Shown: in pieces, positions 4,938 to 7,887 of the stretch
How the letters are laid out: each line of letters begins with the position of its first letter
How positions within the stretch are numbered: position 1 is the first letter of the stretch
The notes under the pieces: generated by a model
Told to the model about the DNA's origin: nothing
The model's input: only the letters and a program-made list of their open reading frames with translations
Databases searched by the model: none
Translations under genes and position numbers: made by a program
Assembly (NCBI GenBank): GCA_029934265.1
Contig: JAOZMN010000126.1
Coordinates: 1 to 7,887 of the forward strand
From: Bacteroidales bacterium
Lineage (GTDB): Bacteria > Bacteroidota > Bacteroidia > Bacteroidales > JAADGE01
Direction: 5' to 3'
Length of the DNA stretch: 7,887 bases

Positions 4938-7349
4938 TTACATCTTTGTTTTTCTTATTTCATTTTTAGATATAGTTTTTGTTTCCGATTTTTTATTATC
5001 GTTGGATGTTTTTATTTTAGTGTTTACATTATTTCCGGAAGAATTTGTATTTGCATTGATAACATCATTATAATTTACTGTATTATCCGCAGTTTCTAAT
5101 TCGGAATTATTATCAATAAAAATAACTTTTTCTGTATTTTCTTGATTAGTATCATCTGAGTTAATATTTATAGCAATACTCGGAGCTATAACAAGAGCAA
5201 CTATAGACATTAGTTTTACCAAAATATTCAGAGAAGGACCGGAAGTGTCTTTAAGCGGGTCGCCTACGGTATCACCTACAACGGTAGCTTTGTGTAAATC
5301 AGAGCCTTTCCCGTAAGTCGAGTCATCTATAACAACGCCTTCTTCCACCATTTTTTTTGCATTATCCCAAGCACCGCCGGCATTCGATTGGAAAATTGCC
5401 ATAAGTACACCTGTTGCAGTTACACCGGCAAGCATTCCGCCGAGCATTTCCGCACCGCCTATAAAACCCATAAGAGCAGGAAGCGTAAGAGCAAGAACTC
5501 CCGGCAAAACCATTTCTCTAAGAGATGCTTTTGTCGAAATATCAACACATTTATCGTATTCAGGAGTACCGTCTGCTGCTTTTACGATTGCTTTTTCTTC
5601 GTCGGTTGCTGTTTCAAGATTTCCGTCATATTTTTTAATTATTACCAATGCTTTTTTCAAAGCCGGTATTTCTCTGAATTGTCGTCTTACTTCATTTATC
5701 ATTTTGCTTGCTGCACGTCCTACTGCACCCATTGCAAGTGCTGAAAATAACATCGGAATCATCGAGCCGAAAAATAAAGCTGCAATAATTTTAGGGTCTG
5801 CGAGGTTTATCGCTTCTACTCCGGCTTGTTGCATAAATGCCACAAAAAGAGCAAGAGCTGTTAATGCTGCCGAGCCGATTGCAAAACCTTTACCGATAGC
5901 GGCGGTTGTGTTTCCTACTGCGTCTAATTTGTCTGTTCTTTGGCGAACTTCCGTAGCGAGTTCCGACATTTCTGCAATTCCGCCGGCGTTGTCGGCGATA
6001 GGTCCGTAAGCATCAATGGCAAGTTGAATGCCCGTATTTGCAAGCATTCCTACCGCAGCTATTGCAATTCCGTATAATCCTGCAAACATATAAGAACCGA
6101 TTATTGCGGCTGAAATTATAATTATAGGTATTGCGGTAGAAGTTAATCCAACTTCCAAACCTCCGATAATAGTTGTTGCTGCTCCTGTTGAGGATTTTTT
6201 TACGATTCCTGCAACCGGTCTTTTGCCTGTTCCTGTATAATATTCAGTAATTTTACCAATTCCGTATCCTGCGGCAAGTCCTATTATCGTTGACCAAAAT
6301 ACGCCTATTGAATAAAAAGTTTTTGTTACAATTTCGTTACCTGCATCTGATACGGTTGTCCATGTTTCCGGTAAGAAGAAATCAATAATGAAATACGAAG
6401 CAATAATCATTAATCCGGCGGAAACAAATTCACCTTTATTGAGTGCCGATTGAGGGTTTCCTCCCTCTTTTATGTTTACGAAAAAAGTTCCTATTATTGA
6501 AATAATAATACCTGCCGCACCGAGTGCAAGCGGTAATAAAATCGGTCCGAGTTTAAAACCTTCACTTATGGCTTCGGTATTTAAGAAAACGGCACCAAGT
6601 ACCATTGTGGCAATTATCGAACCTACATACGATTCGAATAAATCGGCTCCCATTCCTGCAACATCTCCTACATTATCACCTACGTTATCGGCAATGGTTG
6701 CCGGGTTCAGCGGGTGGTCTTCCGGAATACCGCTTTCAACTTTCCCTACTAAATCTGCTCCCACGTCGGCAGCTTTTGTGTAAATACCTCCGCCGACACG
6801 AGCAAATAATGCTATTGAAGATGCTCCAAGCGAAAAACCTGAAATTACATTCAGAACTTCCGGAATACCTCCGTCGAAGCCCAAAAGCTGATATGCAGTA
6901 AACAAACCTCCAAGTCCGATAATACCCAAAGAAACAACTCCGAGTCCCATAACGCTTCCGCCTGTAAAAGCTACTTTAAGGGCTTCATTAAGAGAGTTTT
7001 GTGCTGCATTTGTTGTGCGAATGTTAGCTTTAACGGCTATTCTCATACCTAAATATCCCGCAAAGGCAGATAATCCAGCTCCTACTACGAAAGAAACTGC
7101 AACAAAACCGTTGGAAAGTTCTTCGTTGCTTCCTTTAAAATAAAGCAAACCGGCTACTGCTGCTACAAAAATAGCGAGTATTTTATATTCGGCTTTTAGA
7201 AAAGCCATAGCACCATCGGCAATATGTTTGCCTATTGTTACCATTTTATCGTTTCCCGGTTCTTGTTTTTTTACCCATGCGGTTTTCCAGATGGTAAATA
7301 AAATACCGAGAACTCCTGCTCCGATAAACATTAATGTTAAGTTGTCCAT
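4938..7349 (-). CDS. hppA: Membrane-bound K+-dependent ion-pumping pyrophosphatase
   Basis: Hydrolyses cytoplasmic pyrophosphate and uses the energy to pump Na+ or H+ across the inner membrane. It has 803 residues and about 16 hydrophobic segments. Substrate motifs are intact: D195..D199..K203/E205 (ADVGADLVGKVE), DNVGDNVGD at 221-229, DAYGPIADNAGG at 446-457, NAGGAWDNAKK at 656-666 and GDTVGDPLKDTSGPS at 692-706. GNTTAA at 479-484 carries Ala where K+-independent enzymes have Lys, so it should need K+. E239 in ADLFESY is the gate glutamate position of Na+-type bacterial enzymes, whereas plant H+ pumps have Gly there. Na+ transport is therefore likely but not proven. A cytoplasmic insert at about 565-600 (KKYDGNLETATDEEKAIV) resembles Bacteroidota homologues as I recall them. 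After the last membrane helix (about 706-727) comes an unusual polar tail of some 75 residues, Asn-, Thr- and Lys-rich. The gene is monocistronic, with its own terminator and a TetR gene divergent from it. Confidence 0.97.
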   Translation of the reverse strand: MDNLTLMFIGAGVLGILFTIWKTAWVKKQEPGNDKMVTIGKHIADGAMAFLKAEYKILAIFVAAVAGLLYFKGSNEELSNGFVAVSFVVGAGLSAFAGYLGMRIAVKANIRTTNAAQNSLNEALKVAFTGGSVMGLGVVSLGIIGLGGLFTAYQLLGFDGGIPEVLNVISGFSLGASSIALFARVGGGIYTKAADVGADLVGKVESGIPEDHPLNPATIADNVGDNVGDVAGMGADLFESYVGSIIATMVLGAVFLNTEAISEGFKLGPILLPLALGAAGIIISIIGTFFVNIKEGGNPQSALNKGEFVSAGLMIIASYFIIDFFLPETWTTVSDAGNEIVTKTFYSIGVFWSTIIGLAAGYGIGKITEYYTGTGKRPVAGIVKKSSTGAATTIIGGLEVGLTSTAIPIIIISAAIIGSYMFAGLYGIAIAAVGMLANTGIQLAIDAYGPIADNAGGIAEMSELATEVRQRTDKLDAVGNTTAAIGKGFAIGSAALTALALFVAFMQQAGVEAINLADPKIIAALFFGSMIPMLFSALAMGAVGRAASKMINEVRRQFREIPALKKALVIIKKYDGNLETATDEEKAIVKAADGTPEYDKCVDISTKASLREMVLPGVLALTLPALMGFIGGAEMLGGMLAGVTATGVLMAIFQSNAGGAWDNAKKMVEEGVVIDDSTYGKGSDLHKATVVGDTVGDPLKDTSGPSLNILVKLMSIVALVIAPSIAININSDDTNQENTEKVIFIDNNSELETADNTVNYNDVINANTNSSGNNVNTKIKTSNDNKKSETKTISKNEIRKTKM

Positions 7350-7403
7350 TGTGAATGTGTTTTTAGTAATTAATTAGGGGTTATATTCAATGTTTTAAAG
7401 GCG

Positions 7404-7433
7404 TAAAAGTATAAAAAAAAGCTAAACTACAAA
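7404..7433 (-). promoter_or_regulatory. Candidate hppA promoter
   Basis: On the minus strand TTTG (7433-7430) and TACTTTTA (7411-7404) are separated by 18 bases. This resembles the Bacteroidota TTTG-N19/21-TAnnTTTG promoter, with one mismatch in the last base and slightly short spacing. It would place the transcript start about 45-50 bases before the hppA ATG. It is a pattern match only. Confidence 0.35.
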
Positions 7434-7556
7434 CTAATAGATAGTTAAAAAATAGTATATGGGGAAAGCCGATTTTATAACTATTTAATATAATGCAAAT
7501 TAGCAGTCATTTTTTGTGTGAACTTTTTTATTTAATAAAACTTTTTTCAAGAAAAA

Positions 7557-7588
7557 TTTGGAAAGTTAAAATTTAAGTTGTTATTTTG
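7557..7588 (+). promoter_or_regulatory. Candidate tetR promoter
   Basis: TTTG at 7557-7560 is followed after 21 bases by TATTTTG (7582-7588). This is close to the Bacteroidota -33/-7 pair, although the -7 element is one base shorter than TAnnTTTG. It would give a leader of roughly 25 bases before the ATG at 7619. It is about 125 bases from the divergent hppA promoter candidate, and I found no clear operator palindrome between them. Confidence 0.35.
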
Positions 7589-7618
7589 CGAGTGAACACT
7601 AACTAACCTATTTAAAAA

Positions 7619-7887
7619 ATGCTATCTGACAGGCAACATCAAATAATAATGGAAGCCGTAAAATTGATTGCTCAAAGAGGCATTCAGGGATTTACCATTA
7701 AAAATCTGTCGCACGAAATCGGAATTTCCGAACCGGCAATATACCGACATTTTAAAAGTAAAACTGAAATTTTGTTTGTTATTCTTAATCAATTTAGTGA
7801 ATTTAAGCGTAAAATGTCAGAAAATGTGTCTGATTCGCATAAACCGGCAATACAAAAAATACAATTTATTTTTGATAAATTACTGAC
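7619..7887 (+). CDS. TetR/AcrR-family transcriptional regulator, 3'-truncated by window edge
   Basis: The first 89 codons of a regulator continue beyond the right edge. The N-terminal DNA-binding domain is complete. Helix 1 is QIIMEAVKLIAQRG (8-21), and the helix-turn-helix is at about 26-45 (FTIKNLSHEIGISEPAIYRHF), followed by KSKTEIL. The G-F-T and Y-R-H-F-K-SK signatures are typical of TetR/AcrR repressors. The ligand-binding domain is mostly missing, so the effector cannot be inferred. The ATG at 7619 follows an in-frame TAA at 7613; the ATG at 7649 would cut helix 1, so the first is preferred. It is transcribed divergently from hppA with 269 bases between the starts. Such a layout often, but not always, means that the regulator controls the neighbour or itself. 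Confidence 0.93.
   Translation, partial: MLSDRQHQIIMEAVKLIAQRGIQGFTIKNLSHEIGISEPAIYRHFKSKTEILFVILNQFSEFKRKMSENVSDSHKPAIQKIQFIFDKLL

Noticed and set aside
5388..6901. Several plus-strand open frames of about 100 codons inside hppA
   Set aside because: They are antisense shadows of a strongly conserved membrane protein gene with low-complexity translations.
7668..7886. Plus-strand open frame of 72 codons at the right edge
   Set aside because: It is out of frame with, and entirely inside, the clear TetR reading frame that starts at 7619.

Overview
This 7.9 kb window looks like AT-rich chromosomal DNA of a member of the Bacteroidota. The signs are lipid-free 'AFSQ'-type signal peptides, leaders without a clear Shine-Dalgarno, promoter-like TTTG...TAnnTTTG pairs, and a membrane pyrophosphatase with the cytoplasmic insert I associate with this phylum. 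The exact genus cannot be read from the sequence.

Left part (1-2068). A plus-strand gene (37-1788) encodes a membrane-anchored, coiled-coil SpoIIE/PP2C-type protein phosphatase. It faces a tiny minus-strand reading frame (1852-1959, 35 residues). A long hairpin with a T-run in the minus orientation (1808-1846) lies between the two and fits best as the terminator of the tiny gene.

Middle part (2069-4485). A plus-strand radical SAM/SPASM enzyme gene (2069-3082) converges on two minus-strand ankyrin-repeat genes. The radical SAM gene and the nearer ankyrin gene overlap by six bases, in a TTATAA palindrome that encodes Leu-stop on both strands. The distal ankyrin protein has a clear signal peptide. 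The nearer one has no signal peptide and no ATG start. A 14-bp perfect inverted repeat sits over the codons of the radical SAM cluster motif.

Right part (4486-7887). About 390 bases without a recognisable gene lead to a strong hairpin terminator. It ends the minus-strand gene for a K+-dependent, probably Na+-pumping, membrane pyrophosphatase (hppA, 803 residues), which has an unusual Asn-rich C-terminal tail. A TetR-family regulator diverges from hppA and runs off the right edge.

How the genes relate: these look like mostly single-gene transcription units rather than one pathway. The only plausible functional links are the divergent tetR/hppA pair and the two tandem ankyrin genes. I found no mobile element, CRISPR array, RNA gene or obvious new multi-gene system. 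The most interesting items are the tiny gene with its own terminator, the hairpin inside the radical SAM gene, and the periplasmic tail of the pyrophosphatase.
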